Shown: positions 34,301 to 48,300 of the stretch, piece after piece
How positions within the stretch are numbered: the first letter of the stretch is position 1
Layout of the letters: each line of letters opens with the position of its first letter
Assembly (NCBI RefSeq): GCF_964340395.1
Contig: NC_135569.1
Coordinates: forward strand, 3,828,540-3,892,539
Source: Glandiceps talaboti
Lineage: Eukaryota; Hemichordata; Enteropneusta; Spengelidae
Direction: 5' to 3'
Length of the DNA: 64,000 nt
Made by a program: the position numbers and the translations under genes
Notes under the pieces: model-generated
The model's input: the letters and a program-made list of their open reading frames with translations, nothing else
Told to the model about the DNA's origin: nothing
Database searches by the model: none

Positions 34301-37300
34301 AGTAGACCTAAATGTGGGTCAAGATAAGATAAATGTGATAGCTGCAGCCATCTGTTGTGAGAGTACTCAGACTAGACGGATTAATGCCAACAGTGTTGAC
34401 CAGAAACCCTAGAAACTGATTTTATCATGAGATAGTAACAGCTTAGACTGAGCCCCTATGCTCATTTGGTCAATGCAATGTGGCTTAGCTGTATTTGTTT
34501 TGTCTAATGACCGTAGTCCATTCTCGTATCTAGAAGCTATCTACGTAATGACTACCCTACTCGTATCTGGCAACTATCTATGTAATGACTGTTGTCCATT
34601 GACAAATCTTACAGCTATCTAATGACGACAGTCCACTCGTGTATCTCTCAGCTGACTAATGAGTATGGTCCGCGACCATATCTCGTAACGTTATCGCAGA
34701 CATAACGGATGTCTGTCCTCGTTCATTGTCCAGGACATACATTTGTATTTGAGGTATCGATTTGTCTCCCAAATGAGTCGGCCATGAATTAAATAAAACT
34801 TTTTGAATTATGCATTTAATACATCTGTTGGTTACTATGCAAGGACTAATAGGTCATCTGGGTGTGACTTCAACAATGAAATTCAAATAATGCTATATTT
34901 ATAGATATTATTCCATAGTATTATTTTTCATCGTCTGAGGAAAATATGAATGACAAAGAATGACCTAGGGGACTTGTCACTGTATGTTGAAAGAGGGGTA
35001 ATGGTAAATATTAAAATAAGATTATGTTTCGGCTCAGTGGAGAAAAACATTGGGAGTAACAGTCATGGCCTTGTCACTATGTGATGAAAGAGGGCTAATG
35101 GTAAATAAAGAGTTTATGTTTCGGCTCAGTGGAGAAAAATGTTGTGAGAGACAGTCATGGTATGTACTATAAATATGGAAATTTTGCCAAAGACTTAATT
35201 TTTACTTATTTTGCTTGACAACAAAAAAACATTGATACAGACAGGCTTTGTTATGATAAGGAACAATCAGGGTATTGCATTCACCTTTGGCCTATAGTCG
35301 GTATAAAACTGCTGGACTGAAAAATCTGGCGGAAATTTCCACATGTAACCACAAGCTTGTGGTTACATTTTAAGTGGGAACATTGACATATCTGTTAGTG
35401 TAGTGAAAAGCATATATATAAATAGATTCAAAGTGGTCATTGAAGCTGTAAGTCCAATGTTATTTATAATAACCTATTATTACAAATCCACTCAACAAAA
35501 TTAAATCTTTTCGGATCTTGATTTGTAGATATTTTCTTATCTGATATTAGTCCACTGTAATGGTCCACTAACTGTTGGGCTCAGCTGTAAATGTTTCAAA
35601 ACAATAATAGAACATTATCTAATACATACATGTACAAGAAGTAGATGACATTACTTTTGTACTTTCTACTACCAATTTTACTTCAACTTGAAAAGTTATA
35701 TTTAGGTACTAGGGTAAGAATGTGAAAGCTAGGGAGTGTGTACTGAGTACAAAAGGTATATTTCTATCAGAGATAGGGAGTTCATAGAATAGTGGACTTT
35801 ACTTTACAAAAGGTATATTTTTTGTGAAAGCTAGGGAGTTCATAGAACAGTGGACATGCTGTAAAAAATATATTTCTATCAAAGCTAGGGAGTTCAGGAT
35901 GAGGACAGGACTGATATTAGACCCCATAACTTACATCTGATTTGTATAATTGACTAATGAATGGCCACTGCTCTTGAATATGCAAAATACTAGACTCATG
36001 AAGATGCAAATTACTTTGCTCATGAATATGCAAATTACTATTTGATTGACACTCTTCAGACAGTCTGATACAATAAAACTGACAGAAAGGTTTTGACAAA
36101 ATATTGAAATATCAGCTTGCTATGGCAGGTCACAGTCCCAGCATACTTGTTTTGAAGTGGAAGGAGTCGCAGACTAACTTTCCCTATTCAATACCTAAAA
36201 TTTGTGTGAAATTGAGAGTGTGGTGCATGAGCGCACACACAAGACACTTGTGAACAAACATAATTTTGATTAAATTACGTAAAGTACTGTACTATACTGT
36301 AGATTTTTAGAAAATGAAATACACTTGGACCTCATATTGACACAAAGCAGTAAGCAGGATTAAAATCAATTTGTTATATTGAAGTTTCATTTTACAAGTC
36401 ACAAACAACTTTCCCTAGGTTTCAAATTGTCAATATTGACAGAATGATCATATTGACAACTTTTCCCACCCAAAACCTTTTTTGTAAAAAAAAAAAAAAT
36501 TGATTCATGGAATTTTTTTGTGTATAACAGCAATTATATTTTAGTTCAGAAATTGAAATTTGGCAAAAGTTGATGCCAAAATTTAGTTTTCAAAGTAATA
36601 TTTAAAGAAAACGATTGACAAGTTTTTCCCACCAAAATGTTTCGAATGAAATTTTTGTGTTTTAAATGTTTTGTAAATATGTAAATATATCTAAAAGCCG
36701 TGTTTTCAGTTTGAATCAGATAAATAACTCTAATGATAGCCAAATTTTGATGTTGTAAGTCAAAGTGATAAAAAGTGGCATCTCTTGTGAGTCAACACCT
36801 AGGAAGAGATAAGGGAACACCGAATTTTGGTGCGTCACTAGAAATTGTTTGGCATGTCAAATTGGCTTAAAGGCCGACTGGATATAACTGTTTCGCATAA
36901 ATTAATGCCAAAATTTTACTTTCAAATCAAAGTACTAAGATTCTGTGACAATTTTTCTTAAGGATACGACAATAGAGTCTCAATGAGCATGTATGTCTGG
37001 GTCTGACAGGGTAAGTTAAGTATATAGGTACTTAAGGGATCTTCTGTATTAAAAGAAGAAGTATATAGTATAATTAAGACTGACAGGGGCTTTTCAATAG
37101 AGAACAAAACCGGCAATGTACAGTGCTAATAAAACATCTCCAACTAATACCCCTGAATCAGCAATTTCACACTCCACTGCCAAGTAGAATTGATTAAATT
37201 TGCTTGGAAACTCAACTTGCTGAAAGCATAATTTTTCCACTCCTTGCAAATGGAAGTGAACAGGACTTTCTGTCACCACCAACTTGTGGTTTATGTATCG

Positions 37301-40300
37301 GCGAGCATGAGTGTAGTCTTGTCAAATGTGCCTGGTCCGTGCCACCACGTTGTGAGTACTTTCACTTATAGCAGGACAAAAGTGATAATAGCTTGTGCTG
37401 ACAGAAAGCTGAGTGCCTATAATAGTAATATTGATTCACAGCCAAGTGTTTGCTCAGTTTATTGTCTTCCTAATGTAATTAGAGTGTCTGTCAGGACTTT
37501 GTGAGTCTGTGTGTTTAGTACTACTGACAGTTTCCAATACCATGGTAAGCACTGTCAATGTCTATTGTACACATACATTAGAAGTCTACATAAACATTGT
37601 TGTCAGACCATATGCGTCGTGATGAATGCAACCAACTTTTTAAAAAGTACTTTCAAGGTGGCGGTGTTTATGTAGGGTTTGACAGGCATGGTAATGAAGC
37701 ATGGCCATTTAGTATTGAGAACTCACTTGCTTTTCTAACTTAGTGTTAACCAAGGTAGTCTTTAATGAAAACATAGGTAGGAGAAACCTGGTAAAATGAC
37801 TGTGGAACTCATGTAGATTTTACCTACTTTAAAACCACCCTTTAATAATAAAAAACATTGGTAGGGAACCCTGGTAAAATGTAGATTTTATCTACTTGCC
37901 ACCTTAAGCAATACAAAGTACATGTAGTAGGTAATCCAGGTATAAAAATGACCGTGAACCTCGGGTAGAGATGACTATTGGCTACCCATAACAAAACATA
38001 TATTTTGGCACAAAAATTTGAGCAAAGAGACAATTGTCATATTCTGGCTGTATTTTTCTTAAGTTGAATACTTTTGGGCTACAGCGTACTCACTTAAAGA
38101 CACAGTTCAGATTGGGATTAAAACCTAGGAGTGAAAAATGTTTGTTTGGCAGAGATATAGAAAAAGTTGGTTGAGAAAAAAAAGAATGATTCCATGTACT
38201 CCCTAATGAGATAATAATGATTCATACTAGGACCTGGGATTGATACATACCCCTTTAACTTTAGAGTTGCTGTATTAATTCACACCTAGTCCTAATTAGA
38301 TATACAAAATGTATCTTAGTTTTTCAGGATTTACCAATTAAAATGATTCCATTTTAGCGCAGATTAATTTTGGTGCAAAAATCGTTTCAGCTGAACTGAG
38401 AGTAGAGCCAAATACAAGCTGTACATAACATTGTTAGGCCTAAAAAATAATTGTTTGGTTCCGGTTACTCGACCCCACCTAGCTTGTTATTGCTGACCCT
38501 AAACTTTTTTACTTATTGGAGAGAAAAAGTGATAAAATCGCAAAAAAATGTGAAGTCTCATGAGAAATAGAGCATACGGAAACTGGTATTAACTTAAAAA
38601 TACAAAATAAAACTGTTCTTCCAATCTGTAATGGCTGTACATCTGATAGGAAGAAACCAATAACACAGAGACCATTTGGAAAACAATGGAAAACCTGAAC
38701 TAGAAACTCACACAGAAAAAAATATACGATAAATAGAATAAAAAATCTAGCTACCCCACCTATTCTAAAATTGAGCATAATCGGAACCACACATTTTTTT
38801 ATTGGGCCTTATAATGGCTTGTTGCAACTGGGAAAGTTTAGCATAACCCTGTCAGTTCGTACCACACACATAGAATTGTTTTGGAACACTAGCTGGTAGT
38901 GTCAATGTGATTACAATTTGATAGACATGTACAAGTGCACCCTTAGCTTTAGTAGGACAAATGGAGAACAGACTGGCCATGTACTTGTGTCGTATGAAAA
39001 CACAGATTTAAAAGAATGTTAACAGTTCTAATAATACTGTTCTCATTCTCTTCCTGTTATAGTTTAGGTAATGAAACCCAGTGACTTTGGAACTTTAAGG
39101 TCCCCTTCTCACGATGTCATTTTCAAATGAAAATACAACTATTTTGTTTTGTTTGCACCTGTTGTCTACTCAGAAATGACGAGAACACACATAAAAATGC
39201 AATGATTTGAAAATGCTGCTGAAACTGTTGAAAATGGAAAGATTTGAAAAATGGTGTCATGTAAACATGTTTGTACAATCTTGGATGAAAGTTTATATCC
39301 CACTACTCCGGATGGTCTTTAACAAAATCACAGGCAGAAACCTGCCAAACATTGTGGCCTTGGGTGCTAAGGATGATGTTAGCATCATACTTTCTCTAAG
39401 TAAGGAGAACACTGGGTTTGTCTTTTACTTTCCCTGTAGCCAGTGTATTAGGAAACTGTGTCATGTCTGAGTTAGAGTTAGGTCCTCGACACAAAAATAT
39501 TTGGCCAGGTTTTATATGAGGTTCTGTGTTTAGCCAGTGTATTACTTTGTCATGTCTCTGAGTTAGAGTTATTAGGTCCTCGACAAAAACACTTGGCCAG
39601 GGTTTATATGAGTCTCTGAGTCTATGTAGCCAGTGTATAAGGAAACTGTGCCATGTCTGAGTTAGAGTTAGCTCTTCGACAAAAAACATTTGGCCAGGAC
39701 TTTATGAGGTTCTCTGTGTAGCCTGTATGTTATTAGGAAACTGAATGTGGTATGTGATGAGAATGTGATGGAGATTGATGAGGCTGACACCTGCTATAGT
39801 ATTTATAATGTCAAAATATTGAATCAGATTTACTGTTTGTTGAATTTGTTCTACTTCACCCGTCATTTATTTCCCATCAACACAAATTCCTTCCATTCTG
39901 TCACAGATGTTATGGACATGGAAATATTAACAGCTGATTTTATGGTGAAATGAATCATAAATGTACAAATTCAACCCTGTTTTTATTGTATTTTCAAAGA
40001 TACACTGTCTTATCTGTAATGACCAGTAGTCTGTAAAGATACGACATTTGACATTCCTGCCACGCTATCAGTTACCATGGTTTCGATGGCTGATAGGACT
40101 GAACAACATGAAGCATGATACAGTCTATCAAAAAAACCCTGTAAACTGAATTATATGATGTTGAAAACCAAAACTGTCGTTTCTTCGCACTGGAAATATG
40201 TCTTGTAGTAGTTCTGAACTTACGAGAACATAAAGTTTCATTTACCAAATATATTTCAGTTGAATCATACGATACAGACATCTTCAGTTAAATAATTCAG

Positions 40301-42207
40301 CGATGTTGACTTGTCATATAACTACATGAGGGCGCTGTTACTCTACATGTATACTACTGATATTCCCTCATTCCTATAATTAAAATCCAGACACAGGTAT
40401 AACAGGCCTCTAAGTTAATGTTGTGGGGGTTATTGTCAAACTTGAATGTGTACTGTAAACAGCGAAGCAATTACTCTGAAAATCCATAACAATGAGCAGC
40501 TGGTACTGATTTTCGTAATAAATTTGGTATGAATGTCTGGGTCGGGAATGTGTGATGTTACAGAAAGTTGATATTTATACATGGTGTACACAATTTTGGG
40601 CAAAACATGATAGGCTTGGGGTTTGTTCGTTACTTGTACTGAAACACTGAAACATTACTATTCATTACTCTTAATTATTCAAGACTAGGATGTCTAGGTG
40701 CTAACGACAAACACGGGTGATCAGCTCTCAGTTAGCAGCTGATCTGATAGGAAATTGAAATAAAAAATGAATAGCATCAACTCTGTTTTCATTGTATGAC
40801 AGTACAAAAATACTTTGATTTACCTGGGCCTACCAGGAGTCAAATTGTGTATAAACATTGTCATTTTGGGTCAAAACCCACAGAAAATTGAGTTGATCAT
40901 TTTGGGTGTCTGCGAAAAATGATAACCTCGTTTTTCTGTATGATGAAAATGTCATGATCGTAGTGACTGAGATGCACAACTAGATTTATAGCCAGGGTGC
41001 CTACATTTGAAGGGATTATCTAATTGGAATATGCAAATTTGTAAGACTTACAAAAAGAGAAACGGTAGGATTTGCTGTTTGATAGCCTGGATGCCAACAT
41101 TAAATCTCTGGCTTTCATGTTGTATTTCCCTGGTGACAGTGTTGGTTTTGGTTCATAAAAATAGACTATTATTATAATACAGAGATGCCAGTATTGCCTC
41201 ATAAAAACCACATTATCACAGGTCATATGTACATGTACACATGCATGCGAGTATGCTCAGGTCAAAGGTCAACATAGCTAGAGATAAATAGATATTCGGC
41301 CACTGGAGAACATCTGTCATGCGCTCTGTGTGGTCAAAACATCTGAGGCCATAATTTACAGAAGTACACATATGTACATATGTCATTTGGTGTAAATTAT
41401 GACTCAAAAGTCTTATGTCATTGAAGGATGAACATAAATTTTGTAAAATATTAGACTAATAGGTTTATTTTTTATATACAATATCTGAAACTTATACATA
41501 TTATGTATTTTATGATCAGCTAGTATTGGTAGATGGTACTGTATACACATATTTGTCCATGTGTCAACAAAAATCTGGAAAAGAACCCAGACCATTTTGT
41601 TGTCTGTGGGACACTGATAAGATTTCAGCACTAGACTGGAAGATATGTTGTGTTGTTCAGCCCTATCAGGCTTCCATGACTGTACTAATCTACCCATTTT
41701 CTCACATCAGCAACTATGAGTGCTGGCTGACAGATAGCACGGCACGAATGTCTGTATCATAGTAATAAACACTCATACATGCACAAAGTCCAAAACAATT
41801 TCAAAAATTGTTTTCAAAAAGTTTCAGTTCCATGTACTCGGGCTTTCGCCAAGATTTGATAAAACTAAAAAAAAGGCCAGGAAATCAGTGACAGTGTATG
41901 AAGAGATTCCTAAATAAGCAGATTTAATTCCAATCACATAAGACTTGTCCCGTAAGGGAAAGAATAATGTACTTTGAAAATCATGATCTATGAAGGAAGT
42001 AATGTATTCCATGCAGTTAAGTGTCCAAGCAATGTATTTTATAATAGTCAGTTACCACTGTTTTGTAATTTCTCTGCACAGTACCAACATTCGTATACAT
42101 ACATGTACAGGTATGTATCCAACCAACCAACCACCCACCTATACATACATACATACATACATACATACATACATACATACATACATACATACATACATAC
42201 ATACATA

Positions 42208-42253
<46 letters not shown>

Positions 42254-42257
42254 TACA

Positions 42258-42288
<31 letters not shown>

Positions 42289-42317
42289 GCATACATGTCC
42301 TCTACATATGCATAAAT

Positions 42318-42384
<67 letters not shown>

Positions 42385-45300
42385 TACAAGTGGTTTCACA
42401 CAGCAAAATATTTGTTTTAGGATTATATTGATAGCAAAACAAGACATTATAAGTGTGTCCCATGAGATTACTCAGCTGAATTCAATGACAACTGACTGAG
42501 CATTGTAATTTCTTAATGTGAAAACTAATGCTAACTGAATACATAATTAATGCCATGCCATTGGTCATGACAACAGTAGGTGGGGGTCGCACTGACCTAA
42601 TTACTTCTATCAGTGACATATATGTGAGATATGAAAGTAACACAGACAGACACACTTAAGTCACCTCACTTTCTAAAATTATACTGCAAGTAGGAGAGTA
42701 CATGTAGCCTGTCTTGTGATCTTGTTGACTCTGTAGTTACCATAAATCATATGTTAGTTTAGAGTGCACACAAACTATCCATGGAAAGATGGAAGTCTGC
42801 GGTCATGCTTTCTCAACTGCAGTCATGTGAAATTTGTTACATGATATCCTTAGAAGTCAAATTTGGTTACATTTTTCACAGGCTCTAGATTTTTTATAGA
42901 CCTTTGGAGCTAACACTCTTATGGAGTCTAAGAACTGCATATTTCTTTGGGGGAAAAATGAGAAAAATGCAGGAAGACTTAACTGCGGATGACGGATGTT
43001 CAAGCAGCAGAACACATTTTTCAAACAACTTATATTATTTGTAATTACACTGAAATTCGCCAAGTTCCAAGAATTTAGATCGTCCAATGATTTCTAAAAC
43101 TATGTACAATTTCTGTCATTGCTGTATCATTTGTAAGTGTGTTTGTATTCTTGTTTTGCTGTGATGTCATTTACCTGTACTTTTGCAACAAAAATGTTGT
43201 GGCTTGTGCCACTTCCAGTATAACTGAAGAATCACTTTCTTACTAAGCTAGTGTCAGGCTCATATCTGGCTAGATTAGTGACGGCATTTACACTTCGCAA
43301 GCATGTTTAGCAACTGAAAGGGTTAATGCCAATGGAAAACAAAGATGCAAAAAATAAGTACAATGTAGTGAGTGACTAAAATACCTTCTTGTAAATGAAC
43401 ACAATGTACCTGTCTGGTAATTAGTAAAACTAAGTAGTGACTAAAATACCTTCTTGTAGTTGTACATGAACACAATACACCAGTCTGGTAATTAGTAAAA
43501 ATAAGGAGTGACTAAAATGCCTAATTATACATGAACACATTCTATCAATCTGGTAATTAGTAAAACTTCAGTCTTAGCTGAAGACTGTAAAATCACAACA
43601 TTTTCTAGTGATGAAAATATCTAATATGCGTAGAATATGTTGTGACAGCAAGTGTGCCACAGTTTTGCATATTGCAATCTGATTAAAATCTGATGTAGAT
43701 GTCGGCTAAGCGTTAATTGCTAGTTTACCTTCATTATTTTGCCTGAATTGACCTTTGTGATATATGTTTACATTTTGGTCTTGATCACTCCTAGAGTGGG
43801 CATGGGCTTGGCTTCAGATGTAGAGGATGTGATCAAGTCCAAAACGTAAACATGTATCACGAAGGTCAATTCCGGCAAAAATAACGATGGTAAACTAGCA
43901 ATGAATGCTTAGCTGACATCTACATCAGATTTTAATCAGATTGTGCATATTTCTGCACTGACAGTCACCGTTCAACGTGCTGTCAAAAATATCACAAGTC
44001 TACGTCATTGAATCGTATACAACAACATCTGAAGAAAGCGGAGTGATTTAGTTGAAAAACAGCAGGTAAAGTACTTACACTCTGAGTTTGGAACTAATAT
44101 AAAAAAATAAATTATCCATTTACGATTGAGTAGCTCATATATTGATGCAATAATTGTGTGTTTGTATTCATTTTTTCAGTAAAATCTTACATTTACTCAT
44201 AAAAACTAAAAATGACACAAGGGATAAACATTTAGTATTCACACGTATTTGCACTTTATATATTGCTATTATTCATTGTTTACGAGTCCTCAGTGAATAA
44301 CTTAGAAGTGATCTTATTGTATATTACTTAGGATGAATTATAAGTTAGAATATACGGTCTGTACACGTGTATGTCAAAAAACAGCAGAGAAATAGAATGT
44401 ACATGTAGATGACTCTATGACCCTTGGTGACCTATGACCTATGACCTTTGAGTGATAGGTTAGAATAAACTAACTTTACATGTACATTGTATGTCTAAAC
44501 AGAGAAAGTTTTGAATGATTTGGTATGCAGCCATACTTTTGTGTACAAAGTGGTCAGAAAATTACTTATAAAAGGACTGCATATTTTTGCATTTTTTTAT
44601 TTGTGAAATAAGCAAAGCGGATAAAATTGTCAAGCCTACACTGCAGTGTTTGTTAGTCTTATGTCATGATAACTACAATGATGAACCAATTAGGAGAACT
44701 TGAAATTAGTAAAATTTGGTTCAATAAAAGAGTTGATAATTCCTTTAGATTACTAGAGAATATGACAGGACCCATGTATGTATAAAGTGTGGTATACCCC
44801 GGGTGTATGTATATGTGCAGGTGGTTACAGTGTTCTCTGTGGCCGTACTTTCACGAGTGTAGCAAAGTGGCAATAGAACAGAAAACACTGCAAACACTTT
44901 CAAGTACTCATACTGGCACTCGTGCAGCAAGAGGTTCTCTTGTTATTATTATTATTACATACTGTATATTCAGAACAGCAAATTTTATAAATCACTTGCT
45001 TACATTTTCTGTACATGGAATAATCATGCCCCATTTGCATAAAGATAAACATAGCAAACATGTTTCTGATATTTTACTGTAGTACAAATACCACTAATTA
45101 GTATACAGTACTGTATATGTAAAGTAATAATGGCTACATTCGCAGTATTGAAATGAAATTCATGCAACTCTGTGAATGCTCAACTTGATATTTTTGCCTT
45201 TGAAATACCTACAAATGTAATGTGTTATCATTTGTTTGTGGTACTGGAAACCTGGAAATTTCGCTAAAGACCTATTTTCACTTATTTCGCTGGAAAACAA

Positions 45301-48300
45301 AAACATAAAAATAAGTAGTGACTAAAATACCTTCTTGTACATGAACACAATGTACCAGTCTAGTACTTAGTAAAAATTGGTCTTTGAGAACTAGCTGAAT
45401 CACTGAAAAATCGCAACATTTTCTAGTGATGGAAATATCTAGGTTCACAGTATTCCATTCTAATGTTAATACCACTAGTGTACACATACCAATGCAAGTA
45501 ATTACTGTACATGTGTTATAATGAAAAGAAACCGTTGTATTCATCTCTCTGAATGTTCTACATTATTGCTTTAGAGATATTGCAGACACCTGGATGGTGG
45601 TTTTAAACCAATTTCTTTCACTACCTATCTTAGAAATTCATAGAATATTTGACCTCAAAGGACTGCATCCATGTGTAACAAACAACATTTTGACTTTGTG
45701 AACTCGAGTGTGAAATCGTTCATTTGAGAGTTTGCTGCAGTTCACTGGTCCATCAGCATGCAAGGACATGTCACAATCAAGGGGATTTTATCGTCCAGAC
45801 ATGGACACAAAAAAAACCAAACCACTTCAAATTGTTTAGTTATTGTGGGAAAAAACATACGACCATTCAAAATTGTTCCATTATGATTGCAAAATACATC
45901 TGACCACTAAGAATTGTTCAAGTTGTTAGTTTTTGAAATTGAATGTAGTTTAACTTTAAATAAGTCTTGTTCTTTTTTAAAAGTGTTGTTTCTGTGATTA
46001 TTAAAAGTTAGGTTTGAAAAAACTGTGGTTTGGTGAAACTATTCTATAGAGAAAGTTGGTACAGAACAAAAGAATAATCCTATGTAATCTTTATGATTTC
46101 ACTGACAAGATAGATAACACTAAGGCCAAACAATAAATTTTTGTTTGGTTTCGGTAACCCAAGTTACCCGACCCGACATTGTTTTTCACTGCCGACCATA
46201 AACATTTTTTTTAGGTAATTCAAAAAAAATTTGCAAAGCCGTGAGAGAAGTAGTGAGATTTAATGACATAATCGTCTTGTGATCAAAATAACATGGCAGA
46301 ATACAATGTAGCACACAATGTTGTCTGTGTATCATATGGAAATTGGAAAGTGTGAACACTTCGATGTGAAATATCTGTTGACCTCTACGTATATTGTAAC
46401 AACCTGAACCAGACCAAAAAGAATGATTTTTTTTTTTTTTAATTTTGTAACTACCCATCTTGTTTTGAAATTTGACATTATCAGAACCACACAATTTTTT
46501 TTCTTTGGTGTAATGTAAAAACTTGGGATTGAAAGACAAATGTAGTTGGACTGTAGTTAAAGACATTTGAATTAGTCTGTTCAGTTGTAATGTTCACTTT
46601 TTCCAAAAAAAACTCATAATTGATACAAAATTAGTTCAACATTTTTTCTATATTTCCTCAATTACAGCAAACTTACATCATTGTTGCTTTTTGAAAATCT
46701 ATAAACAGGTACTGTATGGAAAAGTCTGCACAGGTCTGTGGTACATATGAGCTTACGTATATGTCCATCTAAATTTGAATTAGCCCCAAATATACTATGA
46801 CAATCTACATAACAATGTCACCCTTTGTTATGTAGATGAGCAGGTTTCATGGGAACATTTCACAAACAGAATTCTGATTGGATCTTATAAAATATATGAC
46901 AAATGTTGATAGAGGGCGCCCTTTCACCAATATGTACAAGGCACATCGAGAACAAAATATTGTTCAGTGATATTATCAAACATCAAATAGTGACAATAAC
47001 CAATAATTTTGAATTTTGACAGCAAATTTAAAAGAATTGTCACCCTATATATCATATAATATAATACAATAATATTATTATAGTATTATTTTATTTATTT
47101 TAATTTAATTTAATGTAATTTAAACACAAATGGAAACTAAGTGATCTTAACAAAGACAGCTCAAAAAAATTCCTAACTGTTACCCTGATAATGTAGTACC
47201 AGATCAGCAAAATATCTATAAAAACAATGATTTGGGGAAAGTGAAATGTACTTAAATCCAAAGTTTCTAAATGAAAAGTGTTTGTATATGGTTAGGTTAA
47301 GTACTCATAAATCTTGTGCATACATAGAGTTATTGGTATTCAGCCTGTATTAGTACCCTTAGGTTTATAATAAATATAAAAAACAAGTGTCTATTTTGAT
47401 TGAGTTAAGTACTCATAAATCTTGTGCATACATAGACTTATTGGTATTCAGCCTGTATTAGTACCCTTAGGTTCGTAATAAATATAAAAAACAAGTGTGT
47501 CTATTTTGATTGAGTTAAGTACTCATAAATCTTGTGCATACATAGACTTATTGGTATTCAGCCTGTATTAGTACCCTTAGGTTCATAATAAATATAAAAA
47601 ACAAGTGTGTCTATTTTGATTGAGTTAAGTACTCATAAATCTTGTTCATACATAGACTTATTGGTATTCAGCCTGTATTAGTACCCTTAGGTTCATAATC
47701 AATATAAAAAACAAGTGTCTATTTTGATTGAGTTAAGTACTCCTAAATCTCGTGCATACATAGACTTATTGGTATTCAGCCCTACTAGTCTCCTTAGGTT
47801 CACAATAACGAAATGGAAATCAGTTGAGATAGATCAATATCCCTAGACAGTGTAATTACTCAACTCTAGCATCTAAATAATGGATTTCCTGCGACAATTA
47901 TCACCAATCATACATTGTAAAACAAAGTAATTACCGTAATGACATGCTGTGGTCAATCCTGTCACACTGTTGTGTATATCTAAGTGTTATTTCTGAAATA
48001 AGTATGTCACGCACGATGCTTTGAATTGGCTGCATGCCAAGATTCATTAGTTGTTTTTGACCAGTCTAATTATCTATCTGTCTGTAGGCATTAGTTTAGT
48101 TTGACCACTGGCTTTGAAAAGAGATTTGGGGACACTAGAATTCAAATCACAAGGTTAGATGTATGCTCATAGTATTGACAAGTGTGTTAAGTTTTGTATT
48201 TGCTGTACAGAAGTATGGACACATCTTACGTGTAGAGCTTAGTTAGACATGTATGCATACATGTATGCTGTGTTGTTTCATCCTCATTGGCCCCCTCTTT

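Noticed and set aside
46186-46566. 126-codon minus-strand frame
   Set aside because: It runs antisense through a Harbinger-like MITE; equivalent frames in the other copies are not conserved as protein.
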